Both the position numbers and the translations under genes were made by a program. This document shows positions 8,267 through 16,361 of a stretch of DNA of 64,000 nt, in pieces. Within the stretch, counting starts at the first letter, position 1; every line of letters begins with the position of its first letter. The notes beneath the pieces were generated by a model, which saw only the letters and a list, made by a program, of their open reading frames with translations, made no database searches and was not told the origin of the DNA. This DNA comes from a virus. The stretch covers positions 62,001-126,000 of the IMG/VR virus record IMGVR_UViG_3300033183_000354. One strand, given 5' to 3'.

Positions 8267-8737
8267 ATGCAACAGAACGAATACGACGTACACGTCATCA
8301 AAGTCGTGGACGGAGATACTGTAGACGTAGATATTGATCTTGGTTTTGGTATCTGTCTCAAAGACGAAAGAGTACGGATTATGGGTATTGATACACCTGA
8401 GTCTCGTACATCTGATAAAGTTGAAAAACTATTTGGACTTGCAGCAAAGATTAGGCTTTACGAATTACTTGAAAAGAATGCTAAACTTATCACCACCGAA
8501 GATAAGTCTGGTGAAGATATGAAGGGTAAGTTTGGTCGTATCCTTGGTGATTTTAGAGCTGCTGATGGCAGATTAGTCACCGAGATCCTTATCGAAGAAG
8601 GACACTGTGTACCTTATCATGGTGAAAGTAAGGATGATGTTCAAGCCCAACATATGGCTAACAGAGAAAGATTGTTAGCTGAAGGCGTCGTATCTCGTGA
8701 AGAGTATGATGCTGCAGTTAAAGAAATGGAGGACTAA
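8267..8737 (+). CDS. Thermonuclease-family (SNase-like) nuclease
   Basis: 156 residues matching staphylococcal nuclease: VVDGDTVDV (Asp17), RIMGIDTPE (Arg37, Asp42, Glu45) and GKFGRILG (Arg91), the same order and spacing as D21/R35/D40/E43/R87 of the S. aureus enzyme. The catalytic set is complete. No signal peptide, so it would act in the cytoplasm, perhaps degrading host DNA for nucleotide recycling. It starts directly after the lipase stop. Confidence 0.85.
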   Translation: MQQNEYDVHVIKVVDGDTVDVDIDLGFGICLKDERVRIMGIDTPESRTSDKVEKLFGLAAKIRLYELLEKNAKLITTEDKSGEDMKGKFGRILGDFRAADGRLVTEILIEEGHCVPYHGESKDDVQAQHMANRERLLAEGVVSREEYDAAVKEMED

Positions 8738-8902
8738 ATGATTAAAAGATGGATTAATGCAAGGATGAGAGAACGCACTACCCTTGATGGCGCTCTTCTT
8801 GTTGCTCTAGGGTTTATGGTATTATTCTTAGCACCACTTGCAAAGATTGCTGCTGGTATTGCAATTGCCTACGGTGCCTGGACAATCTGGAAGTCAGAAT
8901 AA
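8738..8902 (+). CDS. Small membrane protein (54 aa), holin candidate
   Basis: 54 residues with a basic start (MIKRWINARMRERTTLDGA) and two short hydrophobic stretches separated by a Pro-Leu-Ala-Lys break (LLVALGFMVLFLAPL and IAAGIAIAYGAWTIW). It begins right after the nuclease stop and its own stop overlaps the next start (TAATG). Size, topology and closeness to spanin genes fit a holin, but marine phages carry many small membrane proteins of unknown role. Confidence 0.65.
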   Translation: MIKRWINARMRERTTLDGALLVALGFMVLFLAPLAKIAAGIAIAYGAWTIWKSE

Positions 8903-9183
8903 TGATCGAGAGAATGTTTGCAGATACATTATGGATATATACAGCTATAGCCGGTTCTCTGTTAGGCGCAGCATTTCTTGCTTACTTTAAAGACACGAGA
9001 GCCGGCTTATGGTGTTATGCTAAGTTAGACCAGACACTTGATTATCTAGTTGAGAGATGGGGATGGACTTGGTTTGAACAACCTACAGACGCATGGAGAA
9101 AGAAGTATCCATACGTCACAAAGAAAATTGATGAACTTGAAAAACGAATTGAGGAATTAGAAAATGAGAGAAAAATTGATTAA
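8902..9183 (+). CDS. Membrane-anchored coiled-coil protein, conserved
   Basis: 93 residues: N-terminal membrane segment (IYTAIAGSLLGAAFLAYF), a Trp-rich middle (ERWGWTWFEQPTDAWRKKYP) and a short C-terminal coiled coil (KKIDELEKRIEELENE). I recall the Trp-rich block as conserved in marine T4-like phages. Single-pass topology with a cytoplasmic coiled coil would suit a lysis regulator or membrane scaffold. Function is unknown. Confidence 0.7.
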   Translation: MIERMFADTLWIYTAIAGSLLGAAFLAYFKDTRAGLWCYAKLDQTLDYLVERWGWTWFEQPTDAWRKKYPYVTKKIDELEKRIEELENERKID

Positions 9184-9364
9184 AGCATTTATTAGTCATG
9201 CACAAGGACATATCGATAAGCATGTCGCAAACGTAGAAGTATATCTTGCCAATCCTGCTGGTATTGGCGAGCACTCCGATATTATGGAAGCAATCGAGAT
9301 TGAAATGAAGCAGATTGCAGATTATGATGATCAATTAGAAATGATGAAAAAATATTTCTCATAA
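9164..9364 (+). CDS. Small conserved helical protein
   Basis: 66 residues, all helical, with NPAGIGEHSDIMEAIE in the centre, a block I recall from many marine T4-like phages. It overlaps the end of the membrane protein gene by 20 nt. No catalytic or membrane features. Last gene of the rightward group before a promoter at 9382. Confidence 0.65.
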   Translation: MREKLIKAFISHAQGHIDKHVANVEVYLANPAGIGEHSDIMEAIEIEMKQIADYDDQLEMMKKYFS

Positions 9365-9381
9365 TATTTGTTAAAATACGG

Positions 9382-9410
9382 TTTACAAGAACCGCGTTTT
9401 GATATATAAT
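9382..9410 (+). promoter_or_regulatory. Sigma70-like promoter upstream of nrdJ
   Basis: TTTACA (9382-9387), 17-nt spacer, TATAAT (9405-9410). A short inverted repeat CGGTT/AACCG (9379-9394) overlaps the -35 element. The ribosome-binding site AAAGAGG follows before ATG 9450. Same module type as eight other promoters in the window. Confidence 0.7.
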
Positions 9411-9449
9411 ACTATCATATAAAAAAATCATGTCAAAAGAGGTAGTAGA

Positions 9450-11666
9450 ATGGCAACAGCAATTGTTGACACAAGGAAGTTTTTGTCTGAGACGAAATTC
9501 TACGAAGGTTATTCACGTTATGTTGAAGACGAAGGTAGATACGAAACTTGGGACGAGGCAGTCGATCGTGTATTAGAAATGCACGAAGAAAACTATAAAG
9601 AAAAAAATAATGAATTAAAAGAATATTTTGAAGAAGCGAGACAAGCCTATAAAGAACAACGAGTCCTTGGTGCTCAACGTGCTTTGCAATTTGGCGGTGA
9701 ACAATTAATGAAGCATCAGATGCGCATGTACAACTGTACATCTTCTTATGCTGACCGACCAGATTTCTTTGGTGAACTATTCTATATTCTTCTTTGCGGT
9801 GCTGGGGCAGGTTTCTCTGTACAAAAGCATCACATCAAAAAACTACCAAAGATTCAAGCCCGTACTAAACAGGCTAAAGGTTATATCGTAGAAGACTCGA
9901 TTGAAGGTTGGGCGTCTGCACTTGACGTACTTATGTCATCCTACTTTGTAGGCGGTGGTAAACATCCGGATTACGAAGGCCGCCGAGTTTTCTTTGACTT
10001 ATCACAAATTCGTCCAAAGGGTGCTAAGATTTCTGGAGGGTTTAAGGCACCAGGACCTGAAGGATTGCGTCGTTCACTCGACAAGATCGAACATCTACTC
10101 CAAGGTATTGTATTAGACCAAAAAGAACCAGTCTCGATTAAACCAATTAATGTATATGATATTGCTATGCATGCAGCCGATGCAGTTTTGTCTGGTGGTG
10201 TACGTCGTTCAGCAACTATTTGTCTTTTCTCGCCAGACGATGAAGAGATGATGAATGCTAAGACTGGTAACTGGTTTATGGAAAATCCACAAAGAGGTCG
10301 CTCAAATAACTCTGCAGTGATCGTAAGAGATAAGACCACGCCAGAACAGTTTGGTAAGATCATGGAATCTGTCAAACAGTTTGGTGAACCAGGATTTGTC
10401 TTCGTTGAATCAACAGAACATACAACTAATCCATGTGTGGAGATCGGCATGTTCCCACAGATTGGACGTAAATCAGGTTGGCAAGGTTGTAACCTGACTG
10501 AGATCAACGGTGGCATGTGCAATACCGAGGAAGACTTTTATAAGGCATGCCGCGCAGCGTCTATCCTCGGTACCCTACAAGCTGGGTACACAGACTTTAA
10601 GTTCTTGTCTGACACATCAAAGAAAATTTTTGACCGTGAGGCATTGCTTGGAGTTTCAATTACAGGATGGATGAACAATCCGGATATTCTTTTTGATGAG
10701 AAAATTCTCGAAAAAGGAGCAAAGATTGTTAGAGAAGTTAATAAAAAAGTATCATCCATTATTGGTATTAATGCTGCTGCTCGCACTACTTGTGTTAAGC
10801 CAAGCGGTAATGCATCGGTTCTTTTACGAACCGCTTCTGGTATCCATGCAGAACATTCAGGTATGTATATCAGAAACGTGCAAATGAATAAAGAGTCTGA
10901 GATTACTCAGGCAATCATCAATACAAATCCTTATATGGTTGAAGACTCGGTTTGGTCATCAGGTGGTACAGATGTAGTTGTATCATTCCCTATCGTACCA
11001 AAAGAAGGGTCAATCTTTAAAGACGATCTACTTGGCGTTAAACACCTTGAACTCGTAAAGAAAGCCCAAAAACATTGGGTTAATGCTGGCACAAATGAAG
11101 AACTTTGTGCTGATAAAGGCGTTCGTCATAACGTATCAAATACCATCATCGTTGATGATTGGGATGAAGTAGAAAAATATGTTTTCGAAAACAGACATTC
11201 ATTTGCTGGCATTTCATTCCTTGCTATGACTGGTGATAAAGATTACAACCAAGCCCCAAACACCGCAGTTATTACAGCAAAAGAAATGGTAAAGAAATAC
11301 AATGACGCTGCTATCTTTGCTTCTGGCATGGTAGTCGATGCGTTAAAGGTATTTCCTAATCTTTGGGATGCATGTGCTACTGCACAAGGTTATGGTATGG
11401 ACATCTCACTCGAATCTGCAGAAAACTCAGCAAGACAAGATTGGGTACGTCGATTCAATAACTTCGCAGAAAACTATCTTAAAGGTGATATTAAGAAAGC
11501 TGAATACTGCCTTAAGGATGCTTATCTACTTCATAAGTGGAATAAGATTCAAGCTAACCTAAAACCAATGGACTGGCAAGATGACTTAACCGAGAAGAAG
11601 TATACAGATGTTGATACTCTCGGTGCAGCAGCGTGTGCCAGCGGAGCATGTGAGATCGACTTTTAA
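9450..11666 (+). CDS. nrdJ: Adenosylcobalamin-dependent (class II) ribonucleotide reductase
   Basis: 738 residues, the usual length of monomeric class II reductases. Cys96 (YNCTSS) and Cys347 (WQGCNLT) fit the redox pair, Cys329 with Glu331 (NPCVEIG) fits the thiyl-radical Cys and general base, and Cys729/Cys734 in the tail (CASGAC) match the shuttle cysteines that interact with thioredoxin or glutaredoxin. It reduces ribonucleotides to deoxyribonucleotides for phage DNA synthesis, without oxygen or a separate radical subunit. It depends on cobalamin from the host. The Cys329-Cys347 gap is longer than the 11 residues I recall for the Lactobacillus enzyme. Confidence 0.92.
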   Translation: MATAIVDTRKFLSETKFYEGYSRYVEDEGRYETWDEAVDRVLEMHEENYKEKNNELKEYFEEARQAYKEQRVLGAQRALQFGGEQLMKHQMRMYNCTSSYADRPDFFGELFYILLCGAGAGFSVQKHHIKKLPKIQARTKQAKGYIVEDSIEGWASALDVLMSSYFVGGGKHPDYEGRRVFFDLSQIRPKGAKISGGFKAPGPEGLRRSLDKIEHLLQGIVLDQKEPVSIKPINVYDIAMHAADAVLSGGVRRSATICLFSPDDEEMMNAKTGNWFMENPQRGRSNNSAVIVRDKTTPEQFGKIMESVKQFGEPGFVFVESTEHTTNPCVEIGMFPQIGRKSGWQGCNLTEINGGMCNTEEDFYKACRAASILGTLQAGYTDFKFLSDTSKKIFDREALLGVSITGWMNNPDILFDEKILEKGAKIVREVNKKVSSIIGINAAARTTCVKPSGNASVLLRTASGIHAEHSGMYIRNVQMNKESEITQAIINTNPYMVEDSVWSSGGTDVVVSFPIVPKEGSIFKDDLLGVKHLELVKKAQKHWVNAGTNEELCADKGVRHNVSNTIIVDDWDEVEKYVFENRHSFAGISFLAMTGDKDYNQAPNTAVITAKEMVKKYNDAAIFASGMVVDALKVFPNLWDACATAQGYGMDISLESAENSARQDWVRRFNNFAENYLKGDIKKAEYCLKDAYLLHKWNKIQANLKPMDWQDDLTEKKYTDVDTLGAAACASGACEIDF

Positions 11667-11824
11667 TGAAAGAATATACGGTTGAATGTGAAGAGTGCGA
11701 AAGCGTAACAGACGTTTTTGCATATAGTAAACCAGAATTCTGCCCGTGCTGTGGAAGGCGGGCAGAAGTCGAGTCACGTAGGCTTGATATCGACGACCAG
11801 GAGCTATTGCTCGAGGCCGAATAA
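11666..11824 (+). CDS. Small zinc-ribbon protein
   Basis: 52 residues starting in a TAATG overlap with nrdJ. Two Cys pairs (CEEC at 8-11 and CPCC at about 26-29) form a probable zinc ribbon, followed by an acidic tail. Coupling to the reductase suggests an associated role, possibly regulatory, but this is inference. The stop codon overlaps the late box at 11820. Confidence 0.65.
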   Translation: MKEYTVECEECESVTDVFAYSKPEFCPCCGRRAEVESRRLDIDDQELLLEAE

Positions 11825-11827
11825 ATA
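11820..11827 (+). promoter_or_regulatory. T4-type late promoter box AATAAATA, leaderless geometry
   Basis: AATAAATA then CCTTT and ATG 11833: exactly 5 nt between box and start, as at 3934. The box overlaps the stop codon of the zinc-ribbon gene. No ribosome-binding site at a usable distance. Confidence 0.55.
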
Positions 11828-11832
11828 CCTTT

Positions 11833-12234
11833 ATGTGGTATTATGAAGATAAAGAATATAGCGAGACGCCAGAAGAATATCAAGGGTTTGTTTATCAAAT
11901 CACCGAGATCGATACTGGTAAGAAGTATATCGGAAAGAAAAACTTCTGGCGTCCTAAAACCCTCCCTATTACTAAGACAAGAAAACGCCGAGTAAGGACT
12001 CGAGTAGAGTCTGATTGGCATACGTATTATGGATCTAATAAAGAGGTCCAACTCCTTGTCGAAGAAAAAGGCCATAATAATTATCATCGAGAAATCCTTC
12101 GACTTTGTAAGACAAAAGGAGAGATGTCATACTATGAGGCAAAGCTTCAGTTTGAGTATGATGTCTTGCTCTCTGACGAGTATTATAATGAGTTTATCGG
12201 ATGCAAAATACATTCAAAACATATAAAAAAGTAG
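11833..12234 (+). CDS. GIY-YIG-like nuclease family protein
   Basis: 133 residues. FVYQITEIDTGKKYIGKK fits the GIY-YIG core (here VY...YIG), and SDWHTYYGS with a later Glu (YYEAKLQFEYD) supplies the usual Tyr and Glu positions. Conserved members occur throughout T4-like phages, some of them homing endonucleases of the Seg type. No DNA-recognition repeat is attached, so mobility is uncertain. Transcription probably starts at the late box just upstream. Confidence 0.65.
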   Translation: MWYYEDKEYSETPEEYQGFVYQITEIDTGKKYIGKKNFWRPKTLPITKTRKRRVRTRVESDWHTYYGSNKEVQLLVEEKGHNNYHREILRLCKTKGEMSYYEAKLQFEYDVLLSDEYYNEFIGCKIHSKHIKK

Positions 12235-12263
12235 TTTACTTTTATAAAAAAATAGGGTATAAT
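12235..12263 (+). promoter_or_regulatory. Sigma70-like promoter
   Basis: TTTACT (12235-12240), 17-nt A/T-rich spacer, TATAAT (12258-12263), overlapping the end of the GIY-YIG gene. A GAGGAG ribosome-binding site follows before ATG 12289. Drives the small protein and RNase H. Confidence 0.7.
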
Positions 12264-12288
12264 AATCCTAACAATTGAGGAGTAAACT

Positions 12289-12501
12289 ATGACACATTCG
12301 ATTCAACTTGACATCTCAGCAGATTGCCCACATGTCGTTCTTCTTCAAGATACAAAGAACTATGATATTTCTATTAAACTCATTACTTTCATCGGCCCAG
12401 GTGGAGGAAATCCAGTCTATGAGTTTTTTGGCAAATACGAAAATCTCGTTAAATTTTGCAATGAATATGATTTTCCAACAGAATATATCGAAAAGGTTTA
12501 G
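12289..12501 (+). CDS. Small hypothetical protein
   Basis: 70 residues with a strong GAGGAG site 8 nt upstream. Alternating hydrophobic pattern (LDISADCPHVVLLQ, KLITFIGPGGGNPVYEF) suggests a compact alpha/beta fold. A second ORF in another frame (12308) is a shadow. First gene of an early transcription unit with RNase H, 2 nt apart from it. I do not recognise the family. Confidence 0.65.
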   Translation: MTHSIQLDISADCPHVVLLQDTKNYDISIKLITFIGPGGGNPVYEFFGKYENLVKFCNEYDFPTEYIEKV

Positions 12502-12503
12502 TT

Positions 12504-13355
12504 ATGATTTTAGTTGATTTTTCTGGCATTTGTCTTGCTAGTATCCTTATTAATAAAACACTTGACGAAGGTATGATTCGTCATATGACTCTCAACTCAT
12601 TGCGTATGTATAATAAGAAGTTCCGTGATGACTATGGTCAAATGGTTCTGGCTTGTGATGGTCCTAACAACTGGCGTCGCAATTGTTTTCCACAATATAA
12701 AGCAAGTCGTCGTACTGGTAGAGATAAATCCGACTTTGATTGGAACGAAGCATTTCGTATTATGCATACAATTAAAGATGAGATTCGCGAAAACTTTCCA
12801 TATAAAGTTATTCATCTTGAAGGCTGTGAGGCAGATGATGTTATCGCTACACTTACTGAACATACTCAAGAATTTGGCAACTACGAAGACGTTATGATTG
12901 TATCTTCTGATGGTGATTTCAAACAATTGCAGAAGTATGATAACGTAAAACAGTACTCGCCAATGCTCAAGAAGTTTGTAGTTGATGATAACCCACGTCT
13001 TAATCTTCTCGATAAAATCTTAAAGGGTGATGCCGGTGATGGTATACCTAATGTATTGTCAGATGATAATGTATTTGTAGAAGGTCTCAGACAAACACCT
13101 CTATCAAAGAAAAAGAAAGATGCAATCATCGAAGATCTAGCTGACGCAGATCTATTATATGCTGCTTCATGGTATCGTAACTATTGTCGTAATTCAAGAT
13201 TAATTGATCTTACTCATACGCCAAAAGATCTCAAAGAAAAAATTATAAATACCTATGAAGAGCAAGATCCATGGAATAACAAAGGCAAAGTATTTCCATA
13301 TCTTGTCGCTAATAGAATGAATCGCTTGATTGAAAGTGCAGAGGAATTTATTTAA
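12504..13355 (+). CDS. rnh: T4-type RNase H (5'-3' exonuclease)
   Basis: 283 residues, close to the ~305 of T4 RNase H. The acidic metal-binding residues of the FEN-1/T4 RNase H family can be seen in order: VDFSG at the N-terminus, CDGPNNWR, EGCEADDVIA, SSDGDFKQLQ and GDAGDGIPN. The enzyme removes RNA primers from Okazaki fragments and works with gp32, which is encoded further right. It follows the small protein by 2 nt in the same early unit. Confidence 0.9.
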   Translation: MILVDFSGICLASILINKTLDEGMIRHMTLNSLRMYNKKFRDDYGQMVLACDGPNNWRRNCFPQYKASRRTGRDKSDFDWNEAFRIMHTIKDEIRENFPYKVIHLEGCEADDVIATLTEHTQEFGNYEDVMIVSSDGDFKQLQKYDNVKQYSPMLKKFVVDDNPRLNLLDKILKGDAGDGIPNVLSDDNVFVEGLRQTPLSKKKKDAIIEDLADADLLYAASWYRNYCRNSRLIDLTHTPKDLKEKIINTYEEQDPWNNKGKVFPYLVANRMNRLIESAEEFI

Positions 13356-13356
13356 A

Positions 13357-13770
13357 ATGAAACAATATGTACATGAAGTCTTGGAAGAAGTTGCCAAGAA
13401 GCGAAGTAAAGAAGAAAAGATTAAAGTCCTAAAAGAGAATGAATCATGGGCTTTGAAAGACATTATCAAAGGATCAATGGATACACGCATTCATTGGATC
13501 CTTCCTCCAGGTGCTCCGCCATATACGGCGTCAGAGCCACATAATCATCCATCTAATCTCATGAGAGAAAATACAAAGTTTAAATATTTCGCGAAAGGTG
13601 GACCTGGCGAACAATTGCCTGCCTTTAAACGTGAAAATATTTTCATTGGCTTGATCGAAGGCGTGCATCCAAAAGATGCAGAGCTTGTTATTGCTATGAT
13701 TAATAAAGAGACGCCCAAAGGTCTGACAAGGCCGTTGGTAAAGGAGGCTTTTCCCGGCTTAATCGACTGA
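13357..13770 (+). CDS. DUF6433-like conserved T4-like phage protein
   Basis: 137 residues from ATG 13357; an upstream in-frame TTG at 13330 lies inside rnh and is unlikely. Recognisable blocks are ESWALKDIIKGSMD, WILPPGAPPYT, FKYFAKGGPGEQLP and KREKIFI-like KRENIFIGLIEGVHP, ending LVKEAFPGLI. I recall this as DUF6433, present in many T4-like phages near replication genes. Function is not established. It is directly downstream of rnh. Confidence 0.8.
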   Translation: MKQYVHEVLEEVAKKRSKEEKIKVLKENESWALKDIIKGSMDTRIHWILPPGAPPYTASEPHNHPSNLMRENTKFKYFAKGGPGEQLPAFKRENIFIGLIEGVHPKDAELVIAMINKETPKGLTRPLVKEAFPGLID

Positions 13771-13800
13771 GGGTAAACATTAACCTCGGAGAAAGTACAC

Positions 13801-13962
13801 ATGGTTTTAGCTCAGCTAGAAAGACTTAAGAAAGACGCAACCGAATTAGAAATCTACGCACGAAAACTCGAAAAGAAAGGGCAAGTAGATCGTATGAAGA
13901 AAATACTCAAAAAGCAAGATTTCTTGAAACGTCGAATCGCTGAGGCCCAATATTCAACTTAA
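13801..13962 (+). CDS. Small basic coiled-coil protein (53 aa)
   Basis: 53 residues with GGAG upstream of ATG 13801. It is one continuous charged helix (LERLKKDATELEIYARKLEK). Similar short helices follow the DUF6433-like gene in other marine T4-like phages as far as I recall. Probably a structural helper or regulator; function unknown. Confidence 0.6.
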   Translation: MVLAQLERLKKDATELEIYARKLEKKGQVDRMKKILKKQDFLKRRIAEAQYST

Positions 13963-13977
13963 ACTAAAATATAGGAG

Positions 13978-14030
13978 TGTACATGCCCCTGTCGATTTGG
14001 TATAATAAGATTATCATTATTCGACAGGGG
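13978..14030 (+). promoter_or_regulatory. Promoter with a 10-bp palindrome around the -10 box
   Basis: TGTACA (13978-13983), 17-nt spacer, TATAAT (14001-14006). Perfect inverted arms CCCCTGTCGA (13986-13995) and TCGACAGGGG (14021-14030) enclose the -10 element with a 25-nt interior. The arms sit where a dimeric repressor would block initiation; alternatively they form a hairpin near the mRNA 5' end. Confidence 0.65.
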
Positions 14031-14041
14031 TATATTATATT

Positions 14042-14617
14042 ATGAATATTTTTATATTAGATAATTGTCCAATTGTTTCTGCTATGTGGCAGTGTGATAA
14101 GCATGTTCCCAAAATGATTGTCGAATCTGCTCAGATGCTATCAACTGCGCACCGTATGCTTGATGGTACTATGGAAAAGCGACCATCAAAGTCTGGTAAG
14201 ACTATGGTCAAGTATTACAAGCTTGACAATCAGTTCGAATCTCTACTATACAAAGCAGTGCATCACAAACATCCATGTACAGTATGGACTATGGAAAGTG
14301 CCGCTAACTATGACTGGCACTATCTACACTTCGCGGCGCTCTGTCAAGAATATACATTCCGCTATGGTAAGATTCACAAGACTGATCGCGAACTACGCGA
14401 AGTACTTGAAACAAAGCCACTGAATATACCATACCGCAACGGTGAAATGACACCTTTCAAACTAGCAATGAAATCGAATCCAGAATGCATTGCACTCGGT
14501 GATCCAGTCAAAGCATACCGTGCATTCTATCAGACCAAACAACATCGCTTCAATATGGTATGGACGAAGCGAAAAAAACCGGAGTGGTTTCAATATGCCG
14601 ACTTATACGCTGCGTAG
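14042..14617 (+). CDS. Conserved phage protein, unknown function (191 aa)
   Basis: 191 residues starting MNIFILDNCPIVSAMWQCDK, followed by ESAQMLSTAHRMLDG and a HPCTVWTMESAANYDW block. I recall this as a widespread conserved family in cyanophages and other marine phages without assigned activity. His, Cys and Asp near the N-terminus (CDKH) could bind metal. It is the first gene after the palindromic promoter, so it may be specially regulated. No ribosome-binding site is obvious between 14031 and 14041. Confidence 0.75.
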   Translation: MNIFILDNCPIVSAMWQCDKHVPKMIVESAQMLSTAHRMLDGTMEKRPSKSGKTMVKYYKLDNQFESLLYKAVHHKHPCTVWTMESAANYDWHYLHFAALCQEYTFRYGKIHKTDRELREVLETKPLNIPYRNGEMTPFKLAMKSNPECIALGDPVKAYRAFYQTKQHRFNMVWTKRKKPEWFQYADLYAA

Positions 14618-14828
14618 TCTTAAGAATAATCATGAATGGGATGTCACATGTTCATTCGAAGAACTAAATACTATCATCGATGAGATGGAAGATGTAGTAA
14701 GGGTTATTAAACCTCCAAAGATTGTTACTGGAGTAGGTAACTTACATAGTAAAGTCCCTGATGGGTTTAGAGATAAATTAAAACAAATTAAAAGGGGCTC
14801 TGGTAGAGATAATACAATTAAGATATGA
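14595..14828 (+). CDS. Small FmdB-like phage protein
   Basis: 77 residues from ATG 14595, overlapping the previous gene by 23 nt. It begins MPTYTLRSLKNNHEWDV and ends with a basic segment (FRDKLKQIKRGSG), a pattern I associate with a phage family distantly related to FmdB-type regulators but without the Cys ribbon. Function unknown. It overlaps the next start. Confidence 0.65.
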   Translation: MPTYTLRSLKNNHEWDVTCSFEELNTIIDEMEDVVRVIKPPKIVTGVGNLHSKVPDGFRDKLKQIKRGSGRDNTIKI

Positions 14829-15016
14829 TTAATGCATTATGGTGGAGAATAAGATTTGCTCTTGCAGTTTCTTGGATACTCCGTGAAAGTTGGTGGCCAC
14901 ATAAGAAATTATATTTGATATTTGGTTGGCAGATATCCGGATATATGTATTTAAAATCTGATGATGCACCATATCAATCAGCTCTTGATGAAATGACTAG
15001 ATGGTATACTGAATGA
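14825..15016 (+). CDS. Small Trp-rich protein (63 aa)
   Basis: 63 residues, ATGA overlap with the preceding stop. The N-terminal half is amphipathic to hydrophobic (LWWRIRFALAVSWILRESWW) and may associate with the membrane; the rest is polar. Linked by a 4-nt overlap to phoH. Family not recognised. Confidence 0.55.
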   Translation: MINALWWRIRFALAVSWILRESWWPHKKLYLIFGWQISGYMYLKSDDAPYQSALDEMTRWYTE

Positions 15017-15690
15017 AGCAATCTGCTGTTAAACTAGATGAACTCTTTGAATATGAGCCTTTAACTGAAAATCAAAAGAAGACCTTTGATGCTTGGGCTG
15101 ATGGAGAAAACTTAGCTCTTGTTGGGTCTGCTGGTACCGGTAAAACATTCTTAGCGATGTACCTTGCGCTCGAGACGATTACAGATAAACAAACACCATA
15201 CGAAAAGATTACTCTTTTTCGTTCTGTCGTACCTACTCGAGATATGGGCTATCTGCCTGGAACAATAGAAGAAAAGAAAGAAGTCTTTGAGACTCCTTAT
15301 AAGAGTATCATTTCAGAGATACTTGGAGGAGATCAGCCATATAAGAGGTTAATTACGACTCATCAGTTTGAGTTCATGACGACTTCTTTTATTCGTGGTT
15401 TAACGATCGATAACTCAATCATCATTGTTGATGAGATGCAAAACTTAAACTTTCATGAACTTGATTCAGTTATGACGCGTATAGGTAATAATTGTAAGAT
15501 CATCTTCTGTGGGGATTATCATCAGTCTGACTTTCGAGAGGGGCCTGAAAGAGAAGGTATCATGAAGTTCATGAGAGCGGTCGAACAGATGAAAAACTTT
15601 ACTGTCGTACAGTTTACTTGGTCAGACATCGTTCGTTCTGATTTTGTACGAGATTATATTATGACAAAAGAGATGTTAGGTATTAGATAA
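15013..15690 (+). CDS. phoH: PhoH-like ATPase
   Basis: 225 residues with Walker A GSAGTGKT (residues 38-45), VVPTRDMGYLPG, and a Walker B IIIVDEMQN, all typical of PhoH. The sensor region CGDYHQSD is present. PhoH is among the most frequent host-like genes in marine phages; it is a predicted RNA/nucleotide-dependent ATPase whose phage role is unresolved. Overlaps both neighbours by 1-4 nt. Confidence 0.9.
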   Translation: MKQSAVKLDELFEYEPLTENQKKTFDAWADGENLALVGSAGTGKTFLAMYLALETITDKQTPYEKITLFRSVVPTRDMGYLPGTIEEKKEVFETPYKSIISEILGGDQPYKRLITTHQFEFMTTSFIRGLTIDNSIIIVDEMQNLNFHELDSVMTRIGNNCKIIFCGDYHQSDFREGPEREGIMKFMRAVEQMKNFTVVQFTWSDIVRSDFVRDYIMTKEMLGIR

Positions 15691-16361
15691 TGGGGTTTAT
15701 ACATGAAACAGTTGATCTTGGATATGATGACTTGGATACTGATACACGCGCAACAGGTAGGACTTATGTTGCTCCTGATGGTAGTCGGTTTCCTAGCATT
15801 ACAACAGTATTAAGTATTATTAATGAAGATGCCATCGCTGCGTGGAGGAAGCGAGTAGGGGAGGAAGAGGCAAATCGTATTGGCAATCGTGCCAGTAACC
15901 GTGGAACTCTAGTCCACTCTATTATTGAAAGGTATCTAAAAAATGAAGACATTGAAGACTATCTCCCACACATTAGACAAAGCCTCGAGAACCTACGTCC
16001 AATTCTTGATCGAAGGATTGGAACGATATATGGTCTTGAGACTGCTCTTTATTCTCATCACTTGGGTCTTGCTGGCCGATGCGATTGTGTTGCTGACTTC
16101 GATGGCGTACCGTCTATTGTAGACTTTAAAACGTCGAAGAGGGTGAAGAAGCACGAGAACATCTCGAACTACTTTGCACAAATGTCTGGGTATGCCGTTA
16201 TGTGGGAAGAACGTACCGGCATACCTATTACCAATACAGTGATAATCATGGACGTCGATGATAATGAACCATTGGTATTCAAAGAGCATCGCGATAACTA
16301 TATCAAGCTGCTTATTGATACGAAAAAAGAATATGATCGTCGGCAACTATTTCACAAGTAG
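15690..16361 (+). CDS. PD-(D/E)XK exonuclease (MGME1/RecB-like)
   Basis: 223 residues with the RecB-family set: RGTLVHSIIE, GLETALYS, a catalytic Asp-X-Lys in SIVDFKTSK, and the downstream YFAQMSGYA motif. It resembles the phage and mitochondrial single-strand exonucleases grouped as PDDEXK_1. The N-terminal PSITTVLS is also conserved in this group. Likely processes DNA ends during replication or recombination. Its start overlaps phoH by one base. Confidence 0.85.
   Translation: MGFIHETVDLGYDDLDTDTRATGRTYVAPDGSRFPSITTVLSIINEDAIAAWRKRVGEEEANRIGNRASNRGTLVHSIIERYLKNEDIEDYLPHIRQSLENLRPILDRRIGTIYGLETALYSHHLGLAGRCDCVADFDGVPSIVDFKTSKRVKKHENISNYFAQMSGYAVMWEERTGIPITNTVIIMDVDDNEPLVFKEHRDNYIKLLIDTKKEYDRRQLFHK

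Noticed and set aside
9971-10522. 183-codon minus-strand ORF inside nrdJ
   Set aside because: Fully antisense to strongly conserved reductase sequence; no promoter or ribosome-binding site.
11833-12234. Recent homing endonuclease insertion
   Set aside because: The GIY-YIG-like protein has no attached DNA-binding repeats, and neighbouring genes are not interrupted; no intron boundaries are seen.
13244-13251. TATAAATACCT inside rnh
   Set aside because: Within conserved coding sequence, and the next ATG is 3 nt away and opens a 21-codon out-of-frame reading; no gene follows closely.
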